This document shows positions 18,679-27,393 of a stretch of 64,000 bases of DNA, one piece after another (the first letter of the stretch is position 1; each line of letters opens with the position of its first letter). The stretch is from Williamsia serinedens. Lineage in GTDB: Bacteria > Actinomycetota > Actinomycetes > Mycobacteriales > Mycobacteriaceae. The stretch covers positions 124,001-188,000 of the forward strand of contig NZ_JAMTCG010000005.1 of the NCBI RefSeq assembly GCF_024171725.1. Direction: 5' to 3'. A program made the translations under genes and the position numbers. The notes under the pieces were generated by a model. That model searched no databases and was not told the origin of the DNA. It saw only the letters and a list, made by a program, of their open reading frames with translations.

Positions 18679-19095
18679 ATGGCACGCTCCCTCGCCTACA
18701 CCCCGCCCACCCCGCCGGACACCGCAGCCCACGACGAGCTCGACGACCTCGTCGACGCCCTGCACGAGAGCGGCCTGCTCCGGGCGCTCGCCGGTGGCGC
18801 GCGGGCGTACCCGACGCTGTTGCACACCCTCCTCGACGCGATCGACGCCGACACCCTGCGCGCCGGCGTCGCGCTGGCGGGTGGACTCGCCGACCTCGAC
18901 CCCGAGGAGGCCGAACGTCTCGCCGGGGGGATCCGCAAGGCCCGTACGGACGCGACCGCGGCGGCCGCGGCACGTCCCGAGGGTCCGGTGTCGCTGGCCA
19001 AGCGGCTCCGCGACCCCGACACGCGTCGTGGGTTGTCCGCCGCGCTGGCGGCGCTCGCGGCGATCGGCGCGGCACTGGGCCCCGAGAAGCGCTGA
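18679..19095 (+). CDS. DUF1641 protein, partner of formate dehydrogenase (ForC/YrhD-like)
   Basis: A protein of 138 residues and almost entirely helical. It has the DUF1641 pattern: an acidic start, HESGLLRALAGGARAYPTLLHTLLDAID and a C-terminal hydrophobic stretch (AALAALAAIGAAL). In Bacillus and Staphylococcus this family is encoded with the NuoG-like formate dehydrogenase and is thought to link it to the membrane or quinone pool. The ATG at 18679 follows GAGAGG. It starts 38 bp after the dehydrogenase stop, so the two are almost certainly one operon. The role here is inferred from context. Confidence 0.87.
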   Translation: MARSLAYTPPTPPDTAAHDELDDLVDALHESGLLRALAGGARAYPTLLHTLLDAIDADTLRAGVALAGGLADLDPEEAERLAGGIRKARTDATAAAAARPEGPVSLAKRLRDPDTRRGLSAALAALAAIGAALGPEKR

Positions 19096-19150
19096 TCGGG
19101 GTTCGCCTCGACGTCACCTCCCGTTCGTCCGCGGACGCGACGATCGGTCG

Positions 19151-20701
19151 ATGGCCCTCACCCGTCGTCGTCTCCTCGCCTCCACCGCCGCCGCGGGCCT
19201 GCTGGTCCCGGCGTCGGGCCTCGTCGCCTCCCGCGCGACCGCGACACCCGGGCTGGTGCGCGCACGTCCGACGCTGACCCACGGGATCGCGTCGGGTGAC
19301 CCGCGCCCCGACGGTGCGCTGGTGTGGGCCCGATCGGACACGCCCGCGCGGATGGTGGTCGAGGCGTCGCCGCTGGAGGACCTGACGCTCTCCCGGCGGT
19401 TCGTCGGCCCAGTGCTGACCCCGGCCACCGACGGCACCGGACGCGTCCGGGTCACCGGGATGCCGCCCGGGGCGACCATCCACTACCGCGTCACCCTCGA
19501 GTCCGATCGTGGGACGCGGTCGCAGCCACTGACGGGCACCTTCCGCACCGCCCCGGTGCTCCCTGCGCCGATCCGCCTGACGTGGTCCGGTGACGTCGCG
19601 GGCCAGGGGTGGGGCATCGACGAGTCCCGCGGGGGCATGCGGGGATTCGCGGCCGTGGCCCACCGGCAGAGCGACCTGTTCCTGCACTCCGGTGACACGA
19701 TCTACGCCGACAACCCGATGAAGGACACCGTCGACCTCGGCGGCGGACAGCTGTGGCGCAACCGCGTCAGCGCCGCGAAATCCGATGTCGCACAGACCCT
19801 GGACGAGTTCCGCGGGAACCACGCCTACAACCTCACCGACGACAACTACCGCCGCTTCGCGGCGACGACCACGCAGCTCGTGCAGTGGGACGACCACGAG
19901 ACGTTCAACAACTGGTTCCCCGGCGAGATCGTCGCGAATCCCGCGTACACGCAGGAGAAGCGGGCCGACGTGTTGTCCGCTCGTGCTCTGCAGGCGTTCC
20001 ACGAGTGGCAGCCGGTGTCACCGGTCGACGCCGTCGACGGTCGGGTGTACCGGAAGGTCTCCTACGGGCCGCTGCTCGACATCTTCGTGCTCGACATGCG
20101 CAGCTACAAGGACTCCAACTCCGACTCCCGCGTCCCGACCGGCGGCCACATCCTCGGTGACCGGCAGGCGCGCTGGCTCGTCGACGGGCTGAACTCCTCC
20201 CGTGCGGTGTGGAAGATCGTCGCCAACGACCTGCCGCTGGGGATCGTCGTCCCCGACACCACGTACGGCGACGCGTCCGCGATCGAGGCCGTCGCGCAGG
20301 GCGACGACGGTGCCCCGCTGGGCCGCGAGACCGAACTGGCACGGGTCCTGCGGAGCACCCGGGGTGTGCGGAACGTCGTGTGGCTGACCGCCGACGTGCA
20401 CTACACCGCGGCCAACCACTACCACCCCGACCGTGCCGCGGTGCGTGACTTCCGGCCGTTCTGGGAGTTCGTCTCCGGGCCGCTGCACGCCGGCGCGTTC
20501 CCGGCCGGGAAGCTCGACCGGACCTTCGGGATCGAGCAGGTGTTCGTCCACGCACCGAGCACCCCGAACGTCGGGCCCGCGGTGCCGCAGTACCAGCACT
20601 TCGGCGAGGTCGAGATCGACCCCGTCGGCGCACGCATGTCGGTGTCGCTCTTCGACGCGACCGGCGCGCGCCTGCACCGCACGGACATCCCGCGAGAGTG
20701 A
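19151..20701 (+). CDS. phoD: PhoD-type alkaline phosphatase/phosphodiesterase, Tat-exported
   Basis: A protein of 516 residues. The N-terminus MALTRRRLLAS... with an Ala-rich core is a twin-arginine signal, probably cleaved near residue 32-34 (ATA-TP). A PhoD N-terminal Fn3-like domain (THGIASGDPRPDGALVWAR) precedes the metallophosphatase core: SGDTIYADNP, QWDDHETFNNW, LDMRSYKD and TADVHYTAANHY. PhoD enzymes use Fe and Ca and release phosphate from mono- or diesters outside the cell. Start ATG 19151. It lies 55 bp after the DUF1641 gene on the same strand but has no obvious functional link. No Pho box was recognised. Confidence 0.92.
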   Translation: MALTRRRLLASTAAAGLLVPASGLVASRATATPGLVRARPTLTHGIASGDPRPDGALVWARSDTPARMVVEASPLEDLTLSRRFVGPVLTPATDGTGRVRVTGMPPGATIHYRVTLESDRGTRSQPLTGTFRTAPVLPAPIRLTWSGDVAGQGWGIDESRGGMRGFAAVAHRQSDLFLHSGDTIYADNPMKDTVDLGGGQLWRNRVSAAKSDVAQTLDEFRGNHAYNLTDDNYRRFAATTTQLVQWDDHETFNNWFPGEIVANPAYTQEKRADVLSARALQAFHEWQPVSPVDAVDGRVYRKVSYGPLLDIFVLDMRSYKDSNSDSRVPTGGHILGDRQARWLVDGLNSSRAVWKIVANDLPLGIVVPDTTYGDASAIEAVAQGDDGAPLGRETELARVLRSTRGVRNVVWLTADVHYTAANHYHPDRAAVRDFRPFWEFVSGPLHAGAFPAGKLDRTFGIEQVFVHAPSTPNVGPAVPQYQHFGEVEIDPVGARMSVSLFDATGARLHRTDIPRE

Positions 20702-20782
20702 GGGGTCGCGGCCGGGTCACCGGGTAAGTTGCTCTCGGGCGCCCGCGGACCCACCGGGGGCGATGACAGCTGTGGGTGACCA

Positions 20783-22324
20783 GTGCGGCTGATGCGTCGC
20801 GATTACGACTACGGCTCGATCCTCCTCGGGTCCGTCGACGAGGGCCGCCGCAAGCAACGGATCCGCATCCAGGTGCTGCTGACGTTGTCGATCGTGCTGT
20901 CGAACGCCATCGGGGCCGTCATCGCCATCGTCCTGTCGAGCGCCGGCATCCCGGAACCGAGTGTCTTCCACACCAAGTTCTGGTGGGTCAACTTCATCGC
21001 GCTGCCGATCTACGTCGGTGCGGCTCTGGTTCTCGGGGCCCTGCTCGGCACGCTGATCATCGTCCGTCAGCTGCGCTGGGCGATCCGCGACCAGGAGCCG
21101 ACGCGCAAGGAGGCGCGTCGTGCCCGGTGGATCCCGTGGAAGCTGACCGCACTGCAGGCGGCCTTCTGGATCGGCGCCGTCATCATGTTCACGATCTGCT
21201 ACGGCGTGCTCGACCCCAACCTCATCCCGAAGATCTTCTTCGTCGTCGCGCTGTCGGGCACGGTGGTCTGCGCGATCTCGTACCTCCTCAGTGAGTTCTC
21301 GCTGCGACCGATCGCCGCGCAGATCATCGCCGCCGACCCGCGGTCGGCCCGTCGTCGTCGAGGCGCCCTGCGCACCCGGGCCTTCATCTCGTGGTCGGTG
21401 GGGTCGGGGATCCCCATCGTCGGCATGTTCCTCGTCGCGGGCTTCGGACTCTTCCGCGACCAGACCACCAAGACCGACGTCTTCGTCGGCATCACCGTCC
21501 TGGTCGGGATCGCGCTCTTCACCGGTCTGCTGCTGACCATGCTCAACACCACGCACGTGATCGCGCCGGTCCGCAACGTCGCGTCGGGCATGACCAAGGT
21601 CAGCAAGGGCGACACGGACGTCTCGGTCGTCATCTTCGACGACACCGAACTCGGTGAGCTGCAGGCCGGTTTCAACGACATGGTCCAGGGCCTGCGCGAG
21701 CGGGAACGCCTGCAGGACCTGTTCGGTCGCCACGTCGGTCGCGACGTCGCCGAGGCCGCGCTGTCCAGCGACCCCGAGCTGGGCGGCACCGAACGCACCG
21801 TGGCGGTGGTCTTCGTCGACGTCATCGGGTCGACGACGCTGGCCGCGGAACGTCGACCGTCCGAGGTCGTCTCGATCCTCAACCGGTTCTTCGCCGTCAT
21901 CGTCACCGAGGTCGAGCAGCGCAAGGGCCTGGTGAACAAGTTCGAGGGCGACGCGGTGCTCGCCGTCTTCGGCGCCCCCATCGACCTCGACGACTCCGCG
22001 GGCGCGGCACTCGCCGCGGCACGGGCGATCTCGTCCCGCCTCGCCGACGAGGTCCCCGAGCTGTCGGCCGGGATCGGCGTGGGCTACGGCAGCGTCGTCG
22101 CCGGCAACGTCGGCGCCATCCAGCGGTTCGAGTACACCGTCATCGGTGACGCCGTGAACGAGTCGGCGCGTCTCAGCGAGCTCGCCAAACGCGACCCCGC
22201 CCACCCGTTGGCCAGCGGCGCCGCGGTCGAGGCCGCGCACGACGAGGTGCAGCACTGGTGCGAGCAGGAGACCGTCACGCTGCGGGGACGCACCGCGGAG
22301 ACGGTGGTCTACGCCGCGCGCTGA
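20783..22324 (+). CDS. Membrane class III nucleotide cyclase with HAMP domain (Rv3645/Rv1319c-like)
   Basis: A protein of 513 residues with six transmembrane helices in about residues 25-270, a HAMP linker (HVIAPVRNVASGMTKVSKGD) and a class III cyclase domain from about 335 to 513. Metal-binding Asp346 (FVDVIGST) and Asp390 (NKFEGD) are present, as are substrate-selecting Lys386 and the transition-state Asn and Arg in VNESARL. The other adenine-selecting position is Thr (EYTVIGDAVN), as in several active mycobacterial enzymes. It should make cAMP at the membrane in response to an unknown cue. GTG 20783 and ATG 20792 are both possible starts. It converges on the antiporter with only 4 bp between stops. 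Confidence 0.92.
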   Translation: MRLMRRDYDYGSILLGSVDEGRRKQRIRIQVLLTLSIVLSNAIGAVIAIVLSSAGIPEPSVFHTKFWWVNFIALPIYVGAALVLGALLGTLIIVRQLRWAIRDQEPTRKEARRARWIPWKLTALQAAFWIGAVIMFTICYGVLDPNLIPKIFFVVALSGTVVCAISYLLSEFSLRPIAAQIIAADPRSARRRRGALRTRAFISWSVGSGIPIVGMFLVAGFGLFRDQTTKTDVFVGITVLVGIALFTGLLLTMLNTTHVIAPVRNVASGMTKVSKGDTDVSVVIFDDTELGELQAGFNDMVQGLRERERLQDLFGRHVGRDVAEAALSSDPELGGTERTVAVVFVDVIGSTTLAAERRPSEVVSILNRFFAVIVTEVEQRKGLVNKFEGDAVLAVFGAPIDLDDSAGAALAAARAISSRLADEVPELSAGIGVGYGSVVAGNVGAIQRFEYTVIGDAVNESARLSELAKRDPAHPLASGAAVEAAHDEVQHWCEQETVTLRGRTAETVVYAAR

Positions 22325-22328
22325 GCGA

Positions 22329-23936
22329 TCAGGACGCCGAGCCGCGCGTCCCACGGTCGGACAACCCCTCGGCGAGATCGAGCTGGCGCAGCACGCGCCG
22401 CAGCACCTCGTCGTCGATGCGTCCGGCGTCGCGTTCGGCGATGAACACCTCGCGCTGCACCTGAAGTAGTTCGGTGCGCAGCCGGCTGAACACCATCGAC
22501 GGGCTCTCGCCGATCTCCTCCTCGCCGCGCCCGAGCTCCTCCCAGGCGAGGTTCTTGCGCGATTTCAGCCAGCGGCGCAGCACGTGCACCTGGTCGTCGT
22601 TGGCATCGCTGGAGGGCAGTTCGGCGGCCAGTTCGTCGAGTCGCTTCCCGGCGGCGCGGCCGGCGCGGTCCTGGGCGGCGGCCAGCGACAGCAGGTCCGA
22701 GCGGCGTTCGTCCCCGGTCACCCCGAGACGTCGGATGAGCCAGGGCAGCGACAACCCCTGCAGCAGCAGCGTCCCGACCACGACGACGAAGGTGAGGAAG
22801 ATGATCTCGTCGCGCGCGGGGAACGCGTCGCCGGCCTCGGTGGTCAGCGGGATACCGAACGCGGCGGCGAGGCTGACCACCCCACGCATGCCCGACCACG
22901 CCACGATGAACACCGACGCCGGGGTCGGCGGCGACTCCCGCTCACGGACCCGTCGGGACAGCAGGCGGGGCAGGTAGGTCGCCGGGTACATCCACAGGAT
23001 GCGTACCAGGATCACCGTCGCCAGCACCGCCACCGCGCTCCACACGATCGCGCCGAGGGAGTGCCCGCGCAGTCCGCGGACCACCTCCGGCAGCTGCAGA
23101 CCGATGAGCAGGAACACGAACGACTCCAGCATCACGTCGATCGAGCGCCACACCGCGTTGTCCTGCAACCGGGTCGCGTACCCGTCTCGGGCAGAACGCT
23201 GGCCCAGGTACAGGCCGACGACGACCACCGCGATCACGCCCGACGCGTGGAGCTCCTCGGCGACGAAGTACGTCGCGAACGGGATGACGATGCCGACCGC
23301 CGTCTCCATCGGGGGATCGGTGAGCCACAGGCGGATCCGTGAGACGACGACGCCGAAGACGAGGCCGACCACGACCCCGCCCACCGCCGCGATCGCGAAC
23401 AGGGCGATGCCACCCCAGGCCGTCGTCGTCGCACCGACCGCCGCGCCGAGCGCGAGACGGTAGGCGGTGAGCGCGGTCGCGTCGTTGAGCAGGCTCTCCC
23501 CGCCGAGCAAGGTCGTGATCTTCCGCGGCAGGCCCAGACGACGCCCGATCGCGGTCGCCGACACCGCATCCGGCGGTGCGACGACGGCGCCGAGCACCAT
23601 CGCGGCGGCCAACGGCAACTGCGGCAGCGACCAGTACGCCACGAACCCGACGACCACCGCGCTCACCAACGGCAGCGCGATGGCCAGCAACCCGATGGCC
23701 CGGGCGTTGCGGCGCAGTGCCACGTATGAACTGTCCTGGGCCGCCGAGTACAGCAGCGGCGGCAGGATCACGAACAGCACGACGTCCGGGTCGAGCGCGA
23801 GGGTGGGCAGATGCGGGATGAACCCGACCCCCAGGCCGACGACGACCAGGATCAGGGGGGACGGCAGTTCCCACCGCCGCGCCAACGCCGCGACGCCGAG
23901 CGCGATGACGGCGACGGCGATGAGGGAGGCGTCCAA
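22329..23936 (-). CDS. Na+/H+ antiporter (CPA1, NhaP/YjcE-like)
   Basis: A protein of 535 residues with about 12 membrane helices and a 130-residue cytoplasmic tail rich in charged helices. The CPA1 ion site is visible as the ND pair in GGESLLNDATALTAY, and the transporter core includes LPPLLYSAAQ and VVAPPDAVSATAI. It should exchange Na+ or K+ for protons and set internal pH. The start is TTG at 23936, chosen because GAGAGG lies 6 bases upstream and the product begins directly with the first helix. Longer ATG frames run back into the MarR gene without homology. It resembles M. tuberculosis Rv2287 as I recall it. Confidence 0.9.
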   Translation of the reverse strand: MDASLIAVAVIALGVAALARRWELPSPLILVVVGLGVGFIPHLPTLALDPDVVLFVILPPLLYSAAQDSSYVALRRNARAIGLLAIALPLVSAVVVGFVAYWSLPQLPLAAAMVLGAVVAPPDAVSATAIGRRLGLPRKITTLLGGESLLNDATALTAYRLALGAAVGATTTAWGGIALFAIAAVGGVVVGLVFGVVVSRIRLWLTDPPMETAVGIVIPFATYFVAEELHASGVIAVVVVGLYLGQRSARDGYATRLQDNAVWRSIDVMLESFVFLLIGLQLPEVVRGLRGHSLGAIVWSAVAVLATVILVRILWMYPATYLPRLLSRRVRERESPPTPASVFIVAWSGMRGVVSLAAAFGIPLTTEAGDAFPARDEIIFLTFVVVVGTLLLQGLSLPWLIRRLGVTGDERRSDLLSLAAAQDRAGRAAGKRLDELAAELPSSDANDDQVHVLRRWLKSRKNLAWEELGRGEEEIGESPSMVFSRLRTELLQVQREVFIAERDAGRIDDEVLRRVLRQLDLAEGLSDRGTRGSAS

Positions 23937-24022
23937 CGGTGACCTCTCGGCTCGAGGTGGGCGGCGCGACGAGGATATCGCCGCCCCGAGCCCGGCGGCC
24001 TGCCGACAGCCGGCGCCGGGGG

Positions 24023-24505
24023 TTACGCCGTGCCGGACCCGTTCATCGCGGGCTCGGCGGACACCGAGCCGTCGTCGTGCATCGCGGTGACGAGTTCCAT
24101 CAGCGCACCGCGGAGCTTCATCAGGTCGTCCTCCGGGAGACGAGTACGGCACCGCACCTCGCCGGCGATCCGGGCGCCCTCGTCCTGCAGTTCATGGCCG
24201 GCCTCCGTCAGACGCATGCGGTGGACACGACGGTCGGACGGGTCACGCTGCCGCTCGACGAGACCCGCCTTCACGAGCCGGTCGAGGACGGGGGCGAGGC
24301 CGTTGGCTGGGAGGTCGAGACGGTCGGCCAGAGTACCGACGGAGATGTCGTCGTTCTCCCAGAGCACCATCATGACGAGGAACTGCGGGTAGGTGAGCCC
24401 GATCTTCTCGAGCATCGGACGGTAGGCGCGGACGAGCGTCGCCGACGCCGTGTACAGCGCGAAGCACAGCTGTTCGTCGAGTCGGGGGGCAGAGGTCTCG
24501 GTCAT
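24023..24505 (-). CDS. MarR-family regulator of the OhrR (peroxide-sensing) type
   Basis: A protein of 160 residues with a winged helix-turn-helix (about residues 45-110, with TLADRLDLPANGLAPVLDRL and the wing DPSDRRVHRMRL). The N-terminal segment EQLCFALYTASATLVRAYRP and GLTYPQFLVMMVLWE is that of OhrR, including the redox Cys14. The two tyrosines that hydrogen-bond the thiolate in OhrR also appear (Tyr18, Tyr28-region). OhrR represses ohr until organic peroxide oxidises the Cys. No ohr gene is in the window. The antiporter follows 86 bp downstream on the same strand. Confidence 0.88.
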   Translation of the reverse strand: MTETSAPRLDEQLCFALYTASATLVRAYRPMLEKIGLTYPQFLVMMVLWENDDISVGTLADRLDLPANGLAPVLDRLVKAGLVERQRDPSDRRVHRMRLTEAGHELQDEGARIAGEVRCRTRLPEDDLMKLRGALMELVTAMHDDGSVSAEPAMNGSGTA

Positions 24506-24564
24506 CGCGGTCTCCAGTTGACGATCGGGGACGGTCGGACAAATCGCCCGCTTCTCGGACTGAC

Positions 24565-24583
24565 CTGTTCTGAATCACAACAG
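24565..24583. promoter_or_regulatory. Possible operator between the OhrR-like gene and the UBP gene
   Basis: CTGTT-N9-AACAG is a small inverted repeat in the otherwise unassigned 195-bp divergent gap. GTACGGCG also recurs at 24585 and 24602 (17 bp apart). Either could bind the regulator, but neither is the classical OhrR site. Confidence 0.3.
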
Positions 24584-24700
24584 CGTACGGCGTGCGTGAT
24601 AGTACGGCGAGGCTGGCCTCATGTCGTGCGCAACGAACGGACTCGCGTACATCGGGGTCGTGGTTGGCCGCGCCCGCGACGGATGCGGGACAATGCGCGG

Positions 24701-25039
24701 GTGCGATCAATCGGGAGATCCGTCCGCCACCGGCTGATCGGCGACCGCGACGTCGCCGCCGACCCGGTCGACGACGGACAGTGCGCTCACCTGCGGGATG
24801 CGCCCGCGTCGGAGGACGACGTCGACGCCGAACGGCTCTGCCAGGGGTGTGCCGAGGAGGGCGAGCAGCACTGGGCGCATCTGCGTCAGTGCCTGCAGTG
24901 CGGGTACATCGGGTGCTGTGACTCGAGCCCCCGTCGGCACGCCACCGCCCACCACATGTCCACGCACCACCCCGTGATGCGATCCGCCGAGCCCGGCGAG
25001 TCCTGGCGCTGGTGCTACGTCGACGCCCAGATCGGTTGA
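24701..25039 (+). CDS. UBP-type zinc-finger protein
   Basis: A protein of about 112 residues and consisting almost wholly of a zf-UBP domain. The ligands are laid out as C-x2-H (QCAHL), C-x2-C (LCQGC), a His, CLQCGYIGCCD, and HATAHHMSTHHP, ending WRWCYVD. In eukaryotes the domain binds ubiquitin C-termini. Free-standing bacterial copies are common in actinobacteria, and their partner is unknown. GTG 24701 is preferred; ATG 24683 in frame would add six residues. GACAAT 6 bases upstream resembles the element before the DUF3151 gene. Confidence 0.82.
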   Translation: MRSIGRSVRHRLIGDRDVAADPVDDGQCAHLRDAPASEDDVDAERLCQGCAEEGEQHWAHLRQCLQCGYIGCCDSSPRRHATAHHMSTHHPVMRSAEPGESWRWCYVDAQIG

Positions 25040-25059
25040 GGACCCAGATCGGATGAGGA
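25026..25059 (+). repeat. 17-bp tandem duplication spanning a stop codon and the purT RBS
   Basis: CCCAGATCGG-T/A-TGAGGA occurs twice back to back (25026-25042, 25043-25059) with one difference. The first copy contains the UBP stop codon and the second supplies the GAGGA placed 4 bases before the purT ATG. Confidence 0.85.
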
Positions 25060-25063
25060 ACCC

Positions 25064-26902
25064 ATGACGCGACCCGAGGACCGCCCGGACGACCCCGCCC
25101 GCCCGGTCCCACCCCGCCCGGATCGGGACGACCGCCCGGCACCGGCCGGTCGTCCCGTCCCGCCCCGGACCGGAGCCGCGGGACCGGCGGGTCCCGCGGG
25201 GCCGCCGCCGGGTCGACCCGTGCCGCCCCGTGGCCCGGGCGCGCCGGTCCCGCCGCGCGGTGGTCGACCGGTGCCGCCTCGTCCCGCGGGACGCCCGATG
25301 CCGCCGCCGGCGCCGACAGGTCGCACCGTGGCCGGCCCCGCGCGTATCGGGACGCCGCTCTCACCGTCGGCGACGCGCGTGATGCTGCTGGGCGCCGGCG
25401 AGTTGGGCAAGGAGGTGGTCATCGCCTTCCAGCGCCTCGGCGTCGAGGTGATCGCCGTCGACCGGTATCACAACGCGCCGGGCCACCAGGTCGCACACCA
25501 TGGCTTCGTGATGGACATGACCGATCCCGACGCGCTGCTCGCGCTGATCCTCGACCAGAGGCCGCACTATGTCGTGCCGGAGATCGAGGCGATCGCGACC
25601 GGTGCGTTGGAGGAGGCCGAACGTCGCGGCATCACCGAGGTGATCCCGACCGCCCGCGCGACCGCACTGACGATGAACCGTGAGGGGATCCGGCGCCTCG
25701 CCGACGAGCAGCTGGGCCTCCCGACGTCGGCGTACGCGTTCGCCGACTCCGTCGAGCAGCTCACCGAGGCGACCCGTCGCGTCGGCTTCCCATGCCTGGT
25801 GAAGCCGACGATGTCGTCGTCGGGCAAGGGGCAGTCGATGCTGCGTGGCCCCGAGGACATCCAGTCCGCTTGGGACACAGCTGCATCCGGTGCTCGCGTC
25901 GCCGGTGGGCGGGTCATCGTCGAGGGCTTCGTCGACTTCGACTACGAGATCACGCTGCTGACCGTCCGCGCGGTCGACCCCGCCACGGGTCGGCTCACCA
26001 CCCACTTCTGCGCCCCCATCGGCCACCGGCAGGAACGGGGCGACTACGTCGAGAGCTGGCAGCCGCAGGCGATGAGCCCGGTCGCCCACGGGGCGGCGAT
26101 GTCGATCGCGGCCCGCATCGCGACCGCACTCGGCGACGGCGGGCTCGGGGGCCGGGGTGTGTTCGGCGTCGAGATGTTCGTCAAGGGCGACGACGTCTAC
26201 TTCAGCGAGGTGAGCCCCCGTCCGCACGACACCGGCCTGGTGACCCTCGCGACCCAGCGTCTCTCGGAGTTCGAGATGCACGCGCGGGCGATCCTCGGGC
26301 TGCCCGTCGACGTGACGTTGGCCAGCCCCGGTGCGTCGGCCGTCATCTACGGCGGTCGTGACGAGGCGGCGATCGCCTTCGAGAACGTCGCGGCCGCACT
26401 CGCGGTGCCCGAGACCGACATCCGACTGTTCGGCAAGCCGGAGAGCTACGTGCGGCGCCGCATGGGTGTGGTCGTGGCGACGGCCGACGACGTCGTCGAG
26501 GCGCGGCGACGTGCCCGTGACGGTGCCGCCGCGGTCCGCCCGGTGAGCACCGCCCCGCCGGTGCCCGGGGACCGCCCGGCGGTGCCGGGCCCGCCAGCCG
26601 CGGTGGAGTCGACGGGGCCGAGCACCGACCGGTTCCGCGACCGGAGCGTGCGGCCCGAGCCGGCGGGCGACGACCGGTCCGCCGTGCCCGCCGACGACTC
26701 GATCGCGGACGGCTCCGCGGCCGACCGGCCCGGTGCCGAGGTGGACCCGCCGCAGACCGCGGCGTTCGACACCGCGGCCGCCGCCCGCGAGGACGCCGAC
26801 GAGCCCCGGCGGGACACCGGCGACGCCGACACCGATCCCGTCGCGGAGGCAGCGGACACCGATCGGACCGACACCGGCCGCGGCGTGACCGTGGAGAAGT
26901 AG
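25064..26902 (+). CDS. purT: Formate-dependent phosphoribosylglycinamide formyltransferase with disordered extensions
   Basis: PurT makes formylglycinamide ribotide from GAR, formate and ATP, an alternative to folate-dependent PurN. The ATP-grasp core spans about residues 100-490: [72 protein letters not shown]. The total of 612 residues far exceeds the roughly 390-420 usual for PurT. The surplus is an N-terminal tail of about 100 residues made almost only of Pro, Arg, Gly and Ala (repeated RPVPPR), and an acidic C-terminal tail of about 115 residues. ATG 25064 has a good RBS. The tails are encoded in frame with normal codon use, so they appear real. Confidence 0.93.
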   Translation: MTRPEDRPDDPARPVPPRPDRDDRPAPAGRPVPPRTGAAGPAGPAGPPPGRPVPPRGPGAPVPPRGGRPVPPRPAGRPMPPPAPTGRTVAGPARIGTPLSPSATRVMLLGAGELGKEVVIAFQRLGVEVIAVDRYHNAPGHQVAHHGFVMDMTDPDALLALILDQRPHYVVPEIEAIATGALEEAERRGITEVIPTARATALTMNREGIRRLADEQLGLPTSAYAFADSVEQLTEATRRVGFPCLVKPTMSSSGKGQSMLRGPEDIQSAWDTAASGARVAGGRVIVEGFVDFDYEITLLTVRAVDPATGRLTTHFCAPIGHRQERGDYVESWQPQAMSPVAHGAAMSIAARIATALGDGGLGGRGVFGVEMFVKGDDVYFSEVSPRPHDTGLVTLATQRLSEFEMHARAILGLPVDVTLASPGASAVIYGGRDEAAIAFENVAAALAVPETDIRLFGKPESYVRRRMGVVVATADDVVEARRRARDGAAAVRPVSTAPPVPGDRPAVPGPPAAVESTGPSTDRFRDRSVRPEPAGDDRSAVPADDSIADGSAADRPGAEVDPPQTAAFDTAAAAREDADEPRRDTGDADTDPVAEAADTDRTDTGRGVTVEK

Positions 26903-27382
26903 ATGCCGCTGTGGGGCGACCTGCTCGTCGCGCTGGTGATCGCGATCGGGCTGGTCGGCACCGTGGTGCCCCTGCTGCCCGGACCGACCCTCGTCCTCGG
27001 CGCGATCGTGGTGTGGGCGGTCGTCACCGGTGGCGCCGCGTGGGCCGTCGTCGCGGTGGCCGCGGTGCTGATCCTCGGCGCGATGGGGCTGAAGTACGTG
27101 TTGGCCGGGCGGAGCATGCGACGCTCCGGCGTCGCGGACCGCACCATCGTCGTGGGTGGTCTCGTCGGCATCGTGGGGTTCTTCGTGGTGCCGGTGATCG
27201 GGCTGCCGCTGGGCTTCCTGCTCGGCGCCGCGGCGTCGGAGTGGGCGACCCGCCGGGATCCCCGCGCGGCGAGCCGGGGAGCGCTCGCCGCCGCGCGTGC
27301 CGCCCTGGTCGCGATCGGGATCGAGCTCACCGCATCGCTGTTCGCCGCCGGATCGTGGACGATCGGCGCCATCGCGCTCTGA
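26903..27382 (+). CDS. DUF456 small membrane protein
   Basis: A protein of 159 residues and very hydrophobic, with four to five helices rich in Gly and Val (VVPLLPGPTLVLGAIVVW at about 20-37 and IVGFFVVPVIGLPLGFLLG at about 90-108). The repeated Gly-rich motif GxxxPxxPG is typical of DUF456. No activity is known. The ATG follows the purT stop without a gap, so the genes are translationally coupled. It ends 11 bp from the stop of the convergent ABC ATPase with no terminator visible. Confidence 0.82.
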   Translation: MPLWGDLLVALVIAIGLVGTVVPLLPGPTLVLGAIVVWAVVTGGAAWAVVAVAAVLILGAMGLKYVLAGRSMRRSGVADRTIVVGGLVGIVGFFVVPVIGLPLGFLLGAAASEWATRRDPRAASRGALAAARAALVAIGIELTASLFAAGSWTIGAIAL

Positions 27383-27393
27383 TCGCGGGGGCC

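Noticed and set aside
15491-20002. A minus-strand open frame of about 1500 codons opposite purA-distal DNA, formate dehydrogenase, DUF1641 and phoD
   Set aside because: It runs antisense across several well-identified genes, has no domain sense, and reflects the scarcity of stop codons in very GC-rich DNA. A similar 1174-codon frame opposite pepN (2853-6377) was rejected for the same reason.
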